Below, in pieces: positions 7,141 to 16,015 of a stretch of 64,000 bases of DNA (position 1 is the first letter of the stretch; every line of letters starts with the position of its first letter). This DNA comes from an uncultured Corynebacterium sp. (GTDB lineage Bacteria; Actinomycetota; Actinomycetes; Mycobacteriales; Mycobacteriaceae). Location: contig NZ_CAMIHD010000007.1 of the NCBI RefSeq assembly GCF_946222835.1, positions 50,249 to 114,248 of the forward strand. The letters run 5' to 3'. The notes below the pieces were generated by a model. That model had not been told where the DNA came from, searched no databases, and was given only the letters and a program-made list of their open reading frames with translations. The translations under genes were made by a program, and so were the position numbers.

Positions 7141-7219
7141 AACAATCGCTATCGCACAAACTGAACAGCTTGGTACGTTTTTCTCAACGCACCAACGACG
7201 ACCAGCAAAGGAGGTGACC

Positions 7220-8146
7220 ATGAGTCCGCGACTTTCGGCTTCCGCGCCCTTGGATTATGAAAGCGTAGAGGAAGCAGATGCGCCCGAGCGCCTTGCCCTT
7301 TCCTTCGAGGTAATCCCACCGCGCCACGACGCCGATGCCGCCAAGATCGACCGCCTGCTAGAAGTCTTAGAAAGCTACCATCCCGATTACATCGCGGTGA
7401 CTAGCTCCCAACGCTCCGGCTGGCTAGAGGGGACCGCGGCCTTCATTGAGAAGATCTCGCAGAACACCTCCATGCGCCCGCTGGCGCACTTAGCCTGCAC
7501 GGCCGGCTCGCGCGAAGAGCTCATCGAGTGGATCAATCGCTTGGTAGACGCCGGTGTTCGTGGCCTACTGGCCTTGCGCGGCGATCTCCCAGAAGGGGGC
7601 ATGCCAGAACACTACCTGCAGCATGCTGATGAGCTGATTCGACTCATCCGCGAGCTAGAAAGCCACCAAGCGGCACGCTTTGCCGCCGGCCGGCTAGCGG
7701 TGAGCGTGGCCTGCTACCCCAGCGGCCACGCAGAATCCAAGAATGAAGACGAGGACTTCGACGTGCTGCTCAATAAGCAGCGTCTCGGCGCGGACTTCGC
7801 CATCACCCAGCTCTTCTTTGACGCCGAGGATTTCCTCCGCTTCGCCCAAAGGGCGAAATTGGCCGGGGCAAAAATCCCCCTCATTCCCGGGATTATGCCC
7901 ATGACCAGCCTGCGCCGGTTGGAGCGAATGGGGCAGCTGTCCGGGCTGACCGTACCCGAAAGGGTGCGCAGTCAGCTCGCGGCAGCGACAACCCCAGAAG
8001 AGGAATACGAAATCGGCATGGAGCTTACTGCCCAATTGGCCCGCACCATTGTGGCCGGCGGCGCGGAAGGCCTCCATATCTATACCCACAACAATCCGGA
8101 CATTACACAAGACCTGTTATCTCGAATCGGAATAGACAATGACTAA
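7220..8146 (+). CDS. metF: 5,10-methylenetetrahydrofolate reductase
   Basis: 308 residues from the ATG at 7220, which has a near-perfect AAAGGAGGTGA ribosome site; the in-frame GTG at 7214 lies inside that site. The TIM-barrel flavoprotein motifs are visible: SFEVIPPR at the first strand, ALRGDLP at the FAD/folate face, ITQLFFD and PLIPGIMP. It reduces methylene-THF to methyl-THF, the donor for the next gene, metE, whose start overlaps its end by eight bases. The two form one operon with two candidate operators upstream. Confidence 0.95.
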   Translation: MSPRLSASAPLDYESVEEADAPERLALSFEVIPPRHDADAAKIDRLLEVLESYHPDYIAVTSSQRSGWLEGTAAFIEKISQNTSMRPLAHLACTAGSREELIEWINRLVDAGVRGLLALRGDLPEGGMPEHYLQHADELIRLIRELESHQAARFAAGRLAVSVACYPSGHAESKNEDEDFDVLLNKQRLGADFAITQLFFDAEDFLRFAQRAKLAGAKIPLIPGIMPMTSLRRLERMGQLSGLTVPERVRSQLAAATTPEEEYEIGMELTAQLARTIVAGGAEGLHIYTHNNPDITQDLLSRIGIDND

Positions 8147-10409
8147 CACTAACTTCCCCAAGGCGACGATTGAGGGCTACCCCCGCGTCGGCGCTAACCG
8201 TGAGCTAAAGCGCGCGCTGGAATCCTACTGGGCCGGCCGCATCGATGCGGAAACCTTCGAGTCCGCCGCACATTCCCTCCGCCTGGATACTTATAACCGC
8301 CTGCGCGATCTGGGACTTACTGAGGACTACGCCATTCCTGCCGACGTCGCCTACTACGACCAGGTGCTCGAGACCGCACTGACCGTTGGCGCCGTGGCCG
8401 GCGAGACCCTGGATGATGAGTTCACCTTGGCGCGCGGCAATAAGGACACCGCGCCGCTGGAGATGACCAAGTGGTTTGATACCAATTACCACTACATCGT
8501 CCCGGAAATCGCCGATAACCAGGACTTCAAGGCGCACCCGCAGCGCGTTACCAAGCTGGTAGAAGAGGCCCGCGTGGCAGGCCACACCGTGCGCCCGTAC
8601 CTCGTCGGCCCAGTCACCTTGCTGGCCCTGTCTAAGCAGGCAGAGGGTGCTACCAAGTCTCCGCTCGACCGCTTGGATGATGCCGTCAAGGCATACCAGG
8701 AGGTACTTGCCGAGCTAGATAAGTCCGGTGTCCAGTGGGTACAGCTTGCCGAACCCGCCTTGGTGGCGGATCTGACCATTGCCAACGATGAGGAACTGGC
8801 TGCCTACACCAAGCGCGCTTATGAGGCCATCCTGGGTGCAGACAACCGCCCGCAGGTCTACCTCACCACCCCGTACGGTTCTGCCCGCAAGGGGCTCGAG
8901 GTCTTGGCGGAGCTTAAGCCAGAAGCCGTCCAAGTGGATCTTTCCGTGGGCACCTTGGCACTGGATGAGGGCTACCTCGAGCGCGTGAAGAACCTGAATT
9001 CCCACGTGGTTGCTGGGCTTATCGACGGCCGCAATGTCTGGGCCGCTAACCTGCGCGACCTGCGCTCCAAGTACGAGGACCTAGAGGGCAGCCTTGACTC
9101 CCTCTCCGTGTCTACCTCCGTATCCTTGCAGCACGTGCCGCACACCGTGGAGGCAGAAACCAAGCTGCCGGCCGACGTCGCCACCTGGTTCTCCTTCGCC
9201 AATGAGAAGGTCAAGGAAGTCGTCGCCCTGTCCCAGGGCCCGCTGGAGGCACCGGAAGCGTATAGCATCAACGACCGCGCGCTGCGCACCCGTGCCGAAT
9301 CCGAGCGTATTCACAATTCGGCGGTGAAGGCGCGCATCGAGAAGCTGCCGGCCGGCGAGGTCAAGCGCGAGCCTGCCTTTGCCGAGCGCAACGAGGCGCA
9401 AAAGGAACTCGGCTGGCCGCAGCTGCCGACTACCACAATCGGTTCCTTCCCACAGACCAAGGAAATTCGCCAAGCGCGTGCAGCACACCGCAAGGGCGAG
9501 CTTTCCGACGCCGACTACAACGCCGCCCTCAAGGATGAGGTCAAGTCCGTCATCGAGCTGCAAGAGCGCCTTGGCCTTGACGTCCTCGTACACGGCGAGC
9601 CAGAGCGAAATGACATGGTCCAGTACTTTGCTGAGCTGCTCGATGGCTTCGTAACCACCGAAAACGGCTGGGTCCAGTCCTATGGCTCCCGCTGCACCCG
9701 CCCGCCAATAGTCGTAGGTGACATCTCCCGCCCGGCTGCGATGACCACCGAGTGGTCCAAATACGCCCAGTCGCTCTCGGAGCACCACGTCAAGGGCATG
9801 CTCACCGGTCCGGTGACCATCCTGGCATGGTCCTTTGTCCGCGATGACGTGCACCAGTCTGTCTCCGCTGATCAGCTTGGCGTTGCGCTGGCCGATGAGG
9901 TCCGTGACTTGGAAGAGGCCGGCATCGATATCATTCAGATCGATGAGCCCGCCCTGCGCGAGCTGTTGCCTCTGCGTGAAGAAGATCGCAAGGCCTATCT
10001 GGATTGGGCCGTGCGCTCCTTCCGTCTCGTAGCGCTCGAGGCTAAGCCGACCACCCAGATCCACACCCACCTGTGCTACTCGGAGTTCGGCCAGATCATC
10101 GATGCCGTGGCTGGTCTGGACGCCGATGTCACCTCTATCGAGGCGGCCCGTTCCCGCATGGAGCTGCTGGAGGATATCGACGAGACCTTCCATTCCGAGA
10201 TCGGACCGGGCATCTACGATATCCACTCTCCGCGCGTGCCATCTGTAGCGGAGATGGCCGAGCTTATCCGCGCCGCGCTCAAGCACGTACCGGTTGAGCG
10301 CCTGTGGGTTAACCCGGACTGCGGCCTTAAGACTCGCGGCTACGAGGAGACCGAGGCCTCCCTGCGCAATATGGTGCTGGCCCGTGATGAGGTACGTGAT
10401 TCCCTCTAA
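8139..10409 (+). CDS. metE: Cobalamin-independent methionine synthase
   Basis: 756 residues, the normal length for MetE, which methylates homocysteine from methyl-THF triglutamate without B12. The N-terminal barrel starts YPRVGANRELK, the C-terminal barrel has TTTIGSFPQT and HGEPERNDMVQYF. Zinc ligands are present in HTHLCYSEF (His and Cys) and the late NPDCGLKTR Cys. IQIDEPALRE and the SRCTRPPIVVGDI substrate loop are also intact. It overlaps metF by eight bases, so translation is likely coupled. A hairpin terminator follows. Confidence 0.97.
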   Translation: MTNTNFPKATIEGYPRVGANRELKRALESYWAGRIDAETFESAAHSLRLDTYNRLRDLGLTEDYAIPADVAYYDQVLETALTVGAVAGETLDDEFTLARGNKDTAPLEMTKWFDTNYHYIVPEIADNQDFKAHPQRVTKLVEEARVAGHTVRPYLVGPVTLLALSKQAEGATKSPLDRLDDAVKAYQEVLAELDKSGVQWVQLAEPALVADLTIANDEELAAYTKRAYEAILGADNRPQVYLTTPYGSARKGLEVLAELKPEAVQVDLSVGTLALDEGYLERVKNLNSHVVAGLIDGRNVWAANLRDLRSKYEDLEGSLDSLSVSTSVSLQHVPHTVEAETKLPADVATWFSFANEKVKEVVALSQGPLEAPEAYSINDRALRTRAESERIHNSAVKARIEKLPAGEVKREPAFAERNEAQKELGWPQLPTTTIGSFPQTKEIRQARAAHRKGELSDADYNAALKDEVKSVIELQERLGLDVLVHGEPERNDMVQYFAELLDGFVTTENGWVQSYGSRCTRPPIVVGDISRPAAMTTEWSKYAQSLSEHHVKGMLTGPVTILAWSFVRDDVHQSVSADQLGVALADEVRDLEEAGIDIIQIDEPALRELLPLREEDRKAYLDWAVRSFRLVALEAKPTTQIHTHLCYSEFGQIIDAVAGLDADVTSIEAARSRMELLEDIDETFHSEIGPGIYDIHSPRVPSVAEMAELIRAALKHVPVERLWVNPDCGLKTRGYEETEASLRNMVLARDEVRDSL

Positions 10410-10427
10410 ATCCTCTTAACCTCACAG

Positions 10428-10472
10428 AATCCCGGTTGGGAAATGGGCAAAAGTCCTTACCCGGCCGGGATT
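10428..10472. terminator. Shared hairpin terminator between metE and the DedA gene
   Basis: AATCCCGGTTGGG pairs with CCCGGCCGGGATT (13 pairs including two G-T) around a 19-base loop. It follows the metE stop and overlaps the last codons of the convergent DedA gene. T residues after the arm are few, so efficiency on either strand is uncertain. Confidence 0.65.
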
Positions 10473-11095
10473 TCGCGCTTTGCTTTGCTGCGCTTGTTGA
10501 TCCACCCGATGATCATCGGCAGCACGGAAATTGCCACGACGATGAGCATAATGATGTCGATGGAGTGGGCGATGCCCGGGATGCCGCCCAACAGCACGCC
10601 GACCAGCAGCATGGAGCCTACCCAGCCGATGCCGCCGAGGATATTCCAGCGCAAGAAGGAGTTGTAGCCCATTTCCGCGGTGCCGGCGGCGAAGGGGACG
10701 AAAGTGCGCACGATTGGTACGAAGCGGCCTAATACCAGGGCCAAAGGACCGTGACGCTGGAAGAAGTCTTCCGCGCTATCGAGGTGTTCAGTGCGCAGGA
10801 TGCGGGCATCGTCCTTGAAGAGTTTGCGCCCGAAGCGGCGACCCAAATAGAAGCCCACTTGGTCGCCCGCGAACGCAGCCATTGCTGCTACGACAAAGAG
10901 CAGCCAGGCATTGATGTCTAGCTCGTGGCGCAGGATTGCAGCGGTAACGAGTAGTGAATCGCCCGGCAGGAAGGGGAAAAGCACGCCGGATTCGATGAAG
11001 ATGACCACGGCTACGCCGAGCAGAATATAGGGGCCGAAACTTTGGAGCAGCGAGCCTGCGTCCATAAGGTTGTGCAGGGAGGACAAGAAATCCAT
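10457..11095 (-). CDS. DedA family membrane protein
   Basis: 212 residues with the SNARE-associated/VTT (DedA) pattern: ESGVLFPFLPGDSLL re-entrant motif, GDQVGFYLGRRFG, and GRFVPIVRTFVPFAAG with the conserved Arg residues, followed by two or three C-terminal membrane helices and a basic tail. DedA proteins act in the inner membrane and are linked to lipid-carrier flipping and membrane homeostasis; the exact substrate here is unknown. It is convergent with metE and shares its terminator hairpin. Confidence 0.92.
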   Translation of the reverse strand: MDFLSSLHNLMDAGSLLQSFGPYILLGVAVVIFIESGVLFPFLPGDSLLVTAAILRHELDINAWLLFVVAAMAAFAGDQVGFYLGRRFGRKLFKDDARILRTEHLDSAEDFFQRHGPLALVLGRFVPIVRTFVPFAAGTAEMGYNSFLRWNILGGIGWVGSMLLVGVLLGGIPGIAHSIDIIMLIVVAISVLPMIIGWINKRSKAKREIPAG

Positions 11096-11309
11096 GTGTG
11101 GATCCTTTCATAGTGATTTCTTTAGTATCCTCTGCAAATTGCGAAATTACTGCGAATCAGCTGGGTGTCTGAATGGAATCGGTATGTTTCTTTTCTCGTT
11201 CTAGCTTCTAGGTTAGGAGCATCACTAGCGCGGGGATATGGATTAGTGTTCATTTCAGCCACCGAAAAAGAAGCATGGGCTGGATGCGGAGGCTTCGGTG
11301 CCATCGTGG

Positions 11310-11969
11310 TCAGCTGGCTCTTTGGGGGAGAACCTCTCTCAGTGCGCTAAGCGAGCGCAGATCTCCATCACCAGCACGGTCGAGATGGAGCGCTCGCAGC
11401 CCTGCTTTGCGCGCGCCCTGCACATCATTGGCCAGGGGATCGCCCACCATGAGCGTGTCTGCGGGGGCCACTCCGAGCTGGCGGCAAGCAGCGAGATAGG
11501 CCTCTCGTCGCGGTTTGGGGCAGCCGAGGTCGACGGTGGGGATAAGGAGGACGTCGGCAAGCGCAAGGCCCGTTGCCTCAAGCTTTGCCTGCTGCATTTC
11601 GCGCTCGCCGTTGGTGAGCACGCCTACCTGAAAACCGGATTCGAGGGCCCAGGTGAGGGTGGGCAGGGCGTCGGCAAAAGCGCGCCATTGCTCCCGGTAG
11701 GCGGAAAGATAGCCGTCATAGGCGGTCAGGGCCTCGGCATCGCTCATGTTCCGGCCGAGGAATTCGCGGCAGCGCGCCGCGCGCTGGCCGTGGTGCGAGA
11801 TCTCGCCGCGCTCATAGGCTTGAAACCACTTTCGTTCAATGGCCGCGAAACGCGCATGCTGGCCCTCGGGCAGGCGGAGTTCGCGGCACCACTGATCCAC
11901 CGCGTCTCGGGCCGCGCCGGTGTGATCGAGCAAAGTGTCATCCAGATCAAAAAGAAGCGCGCGAATCAT
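11310..11969 (-). CDS. HAD family hydrolase (YjjG/phosphatase-like)
   Basis: 219 residues with HAD motifs I to IV: LLFDLDDTLLDH (nucleophile Asp), GVLTNGE (motif II Thr), KPRREAYL (motif III Lys) and LMVGDPLANDVQGA (motif IV). The helical C1-type cap lies between motifs I and II. Members dephosphorylate small metabolites or nucleotides; the substrate is not predictable. It is divergent from ppiA, with starts about 80 bases apart. Confidence 0.9.
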   Translation of the reverse strand: MIRALLFDLDDTLLDHTGAARDAVDQWCRELRLPEGQHARFAAIERKWFQAYERGEISHHGQRAARCREFLGRNMSDAEALTAYDGYLSAYREQWRAFADALPTLTWALESGFQVGVLTNGEREMQQAKLEATGLALADVLLIPTVDLGCPKPRREAYLAACRQLGVAPADTLMVGDPLANDVQGARKAGLRALHLDRAGDGDLRSLSALREVLPQRAS

Positions 11970-12047
11970 GCTTTCAGGCTAGCGCGATCGCTGACAGCGT
12001 TATGTCATCTACGGCAGGCGCGCGCTAAATTCTTTACAATGGCTGGC

Positions 12048-12569
12048 ATGACTCAGAAGACCGCAACTGCAACGATGCATACCAACTACGGTGACATTGT
12101 TATCGATCTCTTCGGTAACCATGCACCGGTAACCGTTGAAAACTTCATCGGCCTGGCCAAGGGCGAGAAGGACTACTCCACCCAGAACGCAAAGGGCGAG
12201 CAGTCCGGCCCGTTCTATGACGGCGCAATCTTCCACCGCATTATCGATAACTTCATGATCCAGGGCGGCGACCCGACCGGCACCGGCCGCGGTGGCCCGG
12301 GCTACCAGTTCCAGGATGAGTTCCACCCGGAGCTGCAGTTCGACCGCCCATTCCTGCTGGCTATGGCCAATGCCGGCCCAGGCACCAACGGCTCTCAGTT
12401 CTTCATCACCGTGGCGCCGACCCCGCACCTGAATAACCACCACACCATCTTTGGTGAGGTTACCGATGCCGCCTCTCAGGAGGTTGTGTCCAAGATCGCC
12501 AAGGTTGATACCGACCGCATGGACCGTCCGCACGAGGACGTCGTTATCGAGTCCATCGATATCGCGTAA
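12048..12569 (+). CDS. ppiA: Peptidyl-prolyl cis-trans isomerase A (cyclophilin)
   Basis: A 173-residue cyclophilin from the ATG at 12048 (MTQKTATATM); another in-frame ATG nine bases upstream is possible. The active-site blocks are intact: FHRIIDNFMIQGGD (catalytic Arg), GPGTNGSQFFI and LNNHHTIFGEV. It has no signal peptide, so a cytoplasmic protein-folding role is expected. The frame stays open far upstream across the antisense HAD gene, but that part is not coding. This location, between the kinase cluster and gyrA and followed by rhomboid, is conserved in corynebacteria. Confidence 0.95.
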   Translation: MTQKTATATMHTNYGDIVIDLFGNHAPVTVENFIGLAKGEKDYSTQNAKGEQSGPFYDGAIFHRIIDNFMIQGGDPTGTGRGGPGYQFQDEFHPELQFDRPFLLAMANAGPGTNGSQFFITVAPTPHLNNHHTIFGEVTDAASQEVVSKIAKVDTDRMDRPHEDVVIESIDIA

Positions 12570-12585
12570 TCGCCTTTTCCCTCGG

Positions 12586-12630
12586 GCCCGTCACCGCATT
12601 TTCGTGCGGCGGCGGGCTCGTTGCAGTTTT
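12586..12630 (+). terminator. Likely terminator after ppiA
   Basis: GCCCG-TCA-CCGCA pairs imperfectly with TGCGG-CGG-CGGGC around TTTTCG, followed by a short T run. It begins 17 bases after the ppiA stop. Confidence 0.65.
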
Positions 12631-12678
12631 CCCCGAGCTATCCACAGCTAGACCCCCGCCTAAAGGACTGACAACTTC

Positions 12679-13332
12679 ATGACCATGGTGAGAAACTATG
12701 TCCGCGCTACCCCAGCGACCGCGCTCATCGCCACCGTCTGCATCATCGCTTGGTTGATTACCGCGGTGCAGGCGCGCACGCTAGGAGCCACCTTCTATGA
12801 TTCCCCGCTCGCAGCGGATTGGGGACTGTGGGGACCGGATTATCCCTTCCGCCCTCAGGCTGCGCTGTCTTCGGAGTTCATGCATCTAGACGCGGGCCAC
12901 TTAGCGGTGAATATGATCATGCTCTTGCTCATAGGCAAGGAGGTGGAGCGGACGCTTGGCACTGGGTTGTATCTTGCCGCTTATTTCACCTCTTGTCTGG
13001 GTGCGTCCGCCATGATCTTGAAATTCGACTTCAATACCCCCACTGTTGGCGCCTCCGGTGCGCTCTTCGCTCTCATGGTCATGCTTGTGGGCGCTTACCG
13101 GCAGCGCGGACTCGACCTCCGCGCGCCCATCGCCCTCGTTGTGGCGAATGTGGCCTATACCTTCCTGGCCGATGGCGTATCCCTGTGGGGGCACCTCGGC
13201 GGGTTGTGCACAGGCATCGTGCTGAGCCTTTTTCTCTATCGAAAAAGCCCGACCCTTCGCTGGAGCGGTGTTGTTGCGGTGGCCGCGGCACTCCTCGCGT
13301 TCTTAGCCCAACAAGCTGGCCTTTGGGGATAA
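12679..13332 (+). CDS. Rhomboid family intramembrane serine protease
   Basis: 217 residues with six or seven hydrophobic helices. The catalytic Ser is in VGASGALFAL, the catalytic His in LWGHLGGLCTG, and the conserved HLAVNMIML (oxyanion-side His/Asn) is present. It should cleave single-pass proteins within the membrane; substrates are unknown. AAAGGA lies upstream of the ATG at a rather long spacing. It follows ppiA, and its stop is beside the DnaA-box region. Confidence 0.93.
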   Translation: MTMVRNYVRATPATALIATVCIIAWLITAVQARTLGATFYDSPLAADWGLWGPDYPFRPQAALSSEFMHLDAGHLAVNMIMLLLIGKEVERTLGTGLYLAAYFTSCLGASAMILKFDFNTPTVGASGALFALMVMLVGAYRQRGLDLRAPIALVVANVAYTFLADGVSLWGHLGGLCTGIVLSLFLYRKSPTLRWSGVVAVAAALLAFLAQQAGLWG

Positions 13333-13369
13333 CTGTGGAATTTGATCACCGGAAAGCATGTGCGAAAGA

Positions 13370-13576
13370 TTTCCACAATGTTTATCCACATTGTGGATAA
13401 CTACATTTTTGTAATTTACCGAACGTCTTTCCGGAGTTTTCCCTGATCGCGCTGGTCTAGGACGTGCGAAAGTGGGAAAATCCGCCTGTGGAAGCCCGTG
13501 AAAACAGTTATCCACAGGGTGTTAATAATTGTGTGAAATTCACATTTCACAGGTTTTCTCCACAGCCTGTGGATAA
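13370..13576. other. DnaA-box cluster in a 306-bp non-coding region
   Basis: Four perfect 9-mers of the consensus TTATCCACA occur: 13382-13390 (+), 13392-13400 (-), 13508-13516 (+) and 13568-13576 (-). The first two form the 19-bp palindrome TTATCCACA-T-TGTGGATAA. TTCTCCACA at 13556-13564 is a one-mismatch site. Between the pairs are A/T-rich stretches and the 13-bp palindrome TGTGAAATTCACA. About half of one such 9-mer is expected by chance in 64 kb on both strands. This should be a DnaA-binding locus; whether it takes part in initiation, titration or gene control is unknown. Confidence 0.8.
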
Positions 13577-13638
13577 CTTTCTACCCACTGTGTGAGCAAG
13601 ACTGATAAATTTGGGTACTGACCTGCATAAGGAGCATT

Positions 13639-15093
13639 GTGGATTATCAACCTCGCGCTGTGATCGTCGGCGCAGGACCTAATGGACTCACGGCCGCGGC
13701 GCGTTTGGCCATGGCTGGCTGGAGCGTGGATATCTACGAACGGGCCGACTGGGCCGGTGGTGCGGCGGCCTCCTCGGCGGAGATTTTTCCGGGCACGATT
13801 GTGGATCTCGGAGCAGCTGGGCATCCCTTTGGCGTAGCGACCCCAGCCTTCCGCGCCCTCGACTTAGAGGCCTACGGTTTGCGGTGGCGCAATGCTGTTT
13901 ATCCCATGGCCCATCCGCTAGAAGGTGCCCCGGCCGGGATTTTGCACGGTTGCTTGGCGGACACGGCGGCGGAGTTGGGAGCCGATGCTCGGGCATGGAC
14001 GCGGCTACATGGGCACATTGTCCGCCACATCGATGAGCATGTGGACAACGCACTTACCCCGCTGGTGCGCTGGCCCCATCGCCCTGTGCGCTTGGCACAA
14101 TTCGGCGCGGCCGGAGTCCTGCCTGCCAGTAGCCTCGCACGGGCGGCCTTCCGCACGCCTCAGGCCCGCGCGCTCTTTGCAGGCAGCGCGGTGCACGCGA
14201 TTACCTCGCCCACCACGCCTTTTACCTCCGCTTTCGGCCTGCTCTTTGGCGGGCTGGGCATGACCCGCGGCTGGCCCGTGGTGGAGGGCGGCACCGGCGC
14301 TCTTATCGACGCCCTCTTAAACCTCCTCCGTTCCCATCATGCCCGCCTCCACACCGGATGCGAGGTTCGCGACCTGCGGGAATTGCCCGCAGCCGAGGCG
14401 ATCATTGTGAACCTGACCCCGCAGCAGATCCTGGGGCTACGTGGGCTGGAGCTTCCCAGCCGTGTTCGCCGGAGCCTGGCGCGCTGGCGCTATGGCAGCG
14501 CCGTCTTCAAGGTGGATTTCCACCTCAGCGAGCCCGTGCCGTGGACCGACCCGCGCGTGGGCCAGGCCGGCACCGTGCACGTGGGAGGCACGGTGGAGGA
14601 GATTTGTAGGGCAGAGGGGGACGTCGGCAAGCGGCGCATGCCCGAGCGACCCCTAGTATTGGCCTGCCAACAATACGTGGCCGACCCTTCCCGGGGGCTT
14701 ACGCTGTGGACTTATGCGCACGTCCCTCGTGGCTTTGCGGAGCGCTATCCCGGCGAGGTTACCGAACTGATTAGCGCTCAGATCGAGCGCTTTGCTCCCG
14801 GTTTTCGAGATACCATCCTGGCTACCCACGCCACTAGCCCGGCCGAGCTGCAGCGGTGGAATCCCAACCTGGTGGGTGGCGATATTGCCGGCGGGGCCAT
14901 GACTGGGCTGCAAACTCTGCTGCGGCCACGGTTTTCGGCCCATCCGCATCGCCTCGCTCCGGGAGTATTTATGGCCTCCAGCTCCGCCGCTCCCGGTGCT
15001 GGCGTGCACGGCATGCCGGGATGGTGGGCCGCCGAGGAAGTGCTTAGCGGGTGGAAAGGCGGCGCTGCCAGAAAAAGAAGCCCGCGCCGATGA
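13639..15093 (+). CDS. FAD-dependent oxidoreductase, phytoene-desaturase-like
   Basis: 484 residues. The start is GTG at 13639, preceded by AAGGAG. An N-terminal dinucleotide-binding motif VIVGAGPNGLTAAARLA and the second glycine-rich WAGGAAASS segment are typical of the NAD(P)/FAD amine-oxidase and CrtI-like group. The C-terminal GVHGMPGWWAAE matches the conserved FAD-contact end of this group. The substrate is not known; there are no carotenoid genes nearby. The DnaA-box region lies immediately upstream, and the last 50 bases overlap the convergent membrane protein gene. Confidence 0.85.
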   Translation: MDYQPRAVIVGAGPNGLTAAARLAMAGWSVDIYERADWAGGAAASSAEIFPGTIVDLGAAGHPFGVATPAFRALDLEAYGLRWRNAVYPMAHPLEGAPAGILHGCLADTAAELGADARAWTRLHGHIVRHIDEHVDNALTPLVRWPHRPVRLAQFGAAGVLPASSLARAAFRTPQARALFAGSAVHAITSPTTPFTSAFGLLFGGLGMTRGWPVVEGGTGALIDALLNLLRSHHARLHTGCEVRDLRELPAAEAIIVNLTPQQILGLRGLELPSRVRRSLARWRYGSAVFKVDFHLSEPVPWTDPRVGQAGTVHVGGTVEEICRAEGDVGKRRMPERPLVLACQQYVADPSRGLTLWTYAHVPRGFAERYPGEVTELISAQIERFAPGFRDTILATHATSPAELQRWNPNLVGGDIAGGAMTGLQTLLRPRFSAHPHRLAPGVFMASSSAAPGAGVHGMPGWWAAEEVLSGWKGGAARKRSPRR

Positions 15094-15610
15094 GCCAGAG
15101 AGTCGCAGCGGCGAAGTACCCAGGGATGGTCGTGGTGCGGGGCAAGTAGGAACTGCCTGGGACGAGCCCTGCTATGACAGGCTCGAGGAGGAAGCCCAGG
15201 ACAGCGAGATAGTCGAACCACCGGAGCTGGACCGAGGCCGCGCCGGCCAGCCCCAATACCGGTCCAGAGATGAGCGCCAGGATAAACCACTGGGCGTTGT
15301 ACTCAAATGCCTCGCGCCAGTTGTACACACCGAAGACTACGAGCAAGGCGTAGTGCACGGCCAGCATCAAGACGATAATTCCCGTACCGGCCAGGAGTGC
15401 CTTGAGCCACCGGCCCGAAAAATTCTTGCCTATGAGGTAGCTAAAGATTCCCCACACCATGCCCGAGCCCAGGACATTGCCTAGGTGGTTGCGTACGGAA
15501 AGGCGGAGGGGAGCGGCGCCGGTGAGTAGGGTGGGGTCGGCAAACGCGATGTGCACGGCCGCGTAGGCCACCGAAATGATGAGGCCAGCAGCAAGAATGT
15601 GGCGAGACAT
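15044..15610 (-). CDS. Pr6Pr-like integral membrane protein of unknown function
   Basis: 188 residues with about six hydrophobic segments. Aromatic and His residues sit near the membrane, for example VHYALLVVFGVYNW and VRNHLGNVLGSGM. The pattern resembles Pr6Pr/FAR-17a-like actinobacterial membrane proteins, but that assignment is tentative and no enzyme motif is clear. Its 3' end overlaps the oxidoreductase gene by 50 bases in convergent orientation. The crgA terminator lies just upstream, so it has its own promoter. Confidence 0.78.
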   Translation of the reverse strand: MSRHILAAGLIISVAYAAVHIAFADPTLLTGAAPLRLSVRNHLGNVLGSGMVWGIFSYLIGKNFSGRWLKALLAGTGIIVLMLAVHYALLVVFGVYNWREAFEYNAQWFILALISGPVLGLAGAASVQLRWFDYLAVLGFLLEPVIAGLVPGSSYLPRTTTIPGYFAAATLWLIGAGFFFWQRRLSTR

Positions 15611-15624
15611 ATGGCTCCTAGATA

Positions 15625-15661
15625 TGAAAAACCCTCGCCACCTACAGGAAGGGGGCGAGGG
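15625..15661 (-). terminator. Terminator of the pkn-crgA transcript
   Basis: On the minus strand CCCTCGCCC pairs with GGCGAGGG, followed by TTTTT. It lies 21 bases after the crgA stop codon. Confidence 0.88.
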
Positions 15662-15681
15662 AACAGGCTGGGAGGTCTAGC

Positions 15682-15951
15682 TTAGCGCCATCCCATGGTC
15701 ATCAGCAGGCCGATGATGGCCAAGCCAAAGCCAATGCCATAATTCCAAACGCCGAGGTCCGCCATGAACGGGATGTCCTGGCCAGCGAGGTAATTGACCA
15801 CGAGCCACAGCAAGCCGATGACCATCAGGCCTAGCATGATGGCGACGTACCACTTCGGCGTGCCCTCCGAATTGATCTTGACGGGCGTGCGGTTGGTAGC
15901 AGAGCTCGAGGTAGGGACGGAGGAGCTCTGGGAAATCTTTGACTTCGGCAT
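15682..15951 (-). CDS. crgA: Cell division protein CrgA
   Basis: 89 residues: a polar Ser/Thr/Lys-rich N-terminus, then two membrane helices (VAIMLGLMVIGLLWLVVNYL and IGFGLAIIGLLMTMGW) joined by a short loop PFMADLGVWNYG. This matches CrgA, a small actinobacterial divisome protein that contacts FtsZ, FtsI and FtsQ. Its position just downstream of pknB is the conserved one. The 64-base gap to pknB could hold its own promoter. Confidence 0.93.
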   Translation of the reverse strand: MPKSKISQSSSVPTSSSATNRTPVKINSEGTPKWYVAIMLGLMVIGLLWLVVNYLAGQDIPFMADLGVWNYGIGFGLAIIGLLMTMGWR

Positions 15952-16015
15952 TAGATACCTTTTCTAGATTTAAGTTCTTATCTAAGTTCGTACTGAGACC
16001 TTAGGATACCAGCAG

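Noticed and set aside
6937..7219. Cobalamin riboswitch in front of metF-metE
   Set aside because: Known for metE in mycobacteria, but no B12-box pattern is visible here.
9081..10286. 401-codon minus-strand frame inside metE
   Set aside because: Shadow of the high-GC metE gene without a recognisable domain.
10073..10297. Short + strand frames in metE and similar high-GC genes
   Set aside because: Third-position GC shadows, no ribosome sites.
11298..12047. Long + strand frame upstream of ppiA
   Set aside because: It is the antisense shadow of the HAD gene; cyclophilin homology begins only at 12048.
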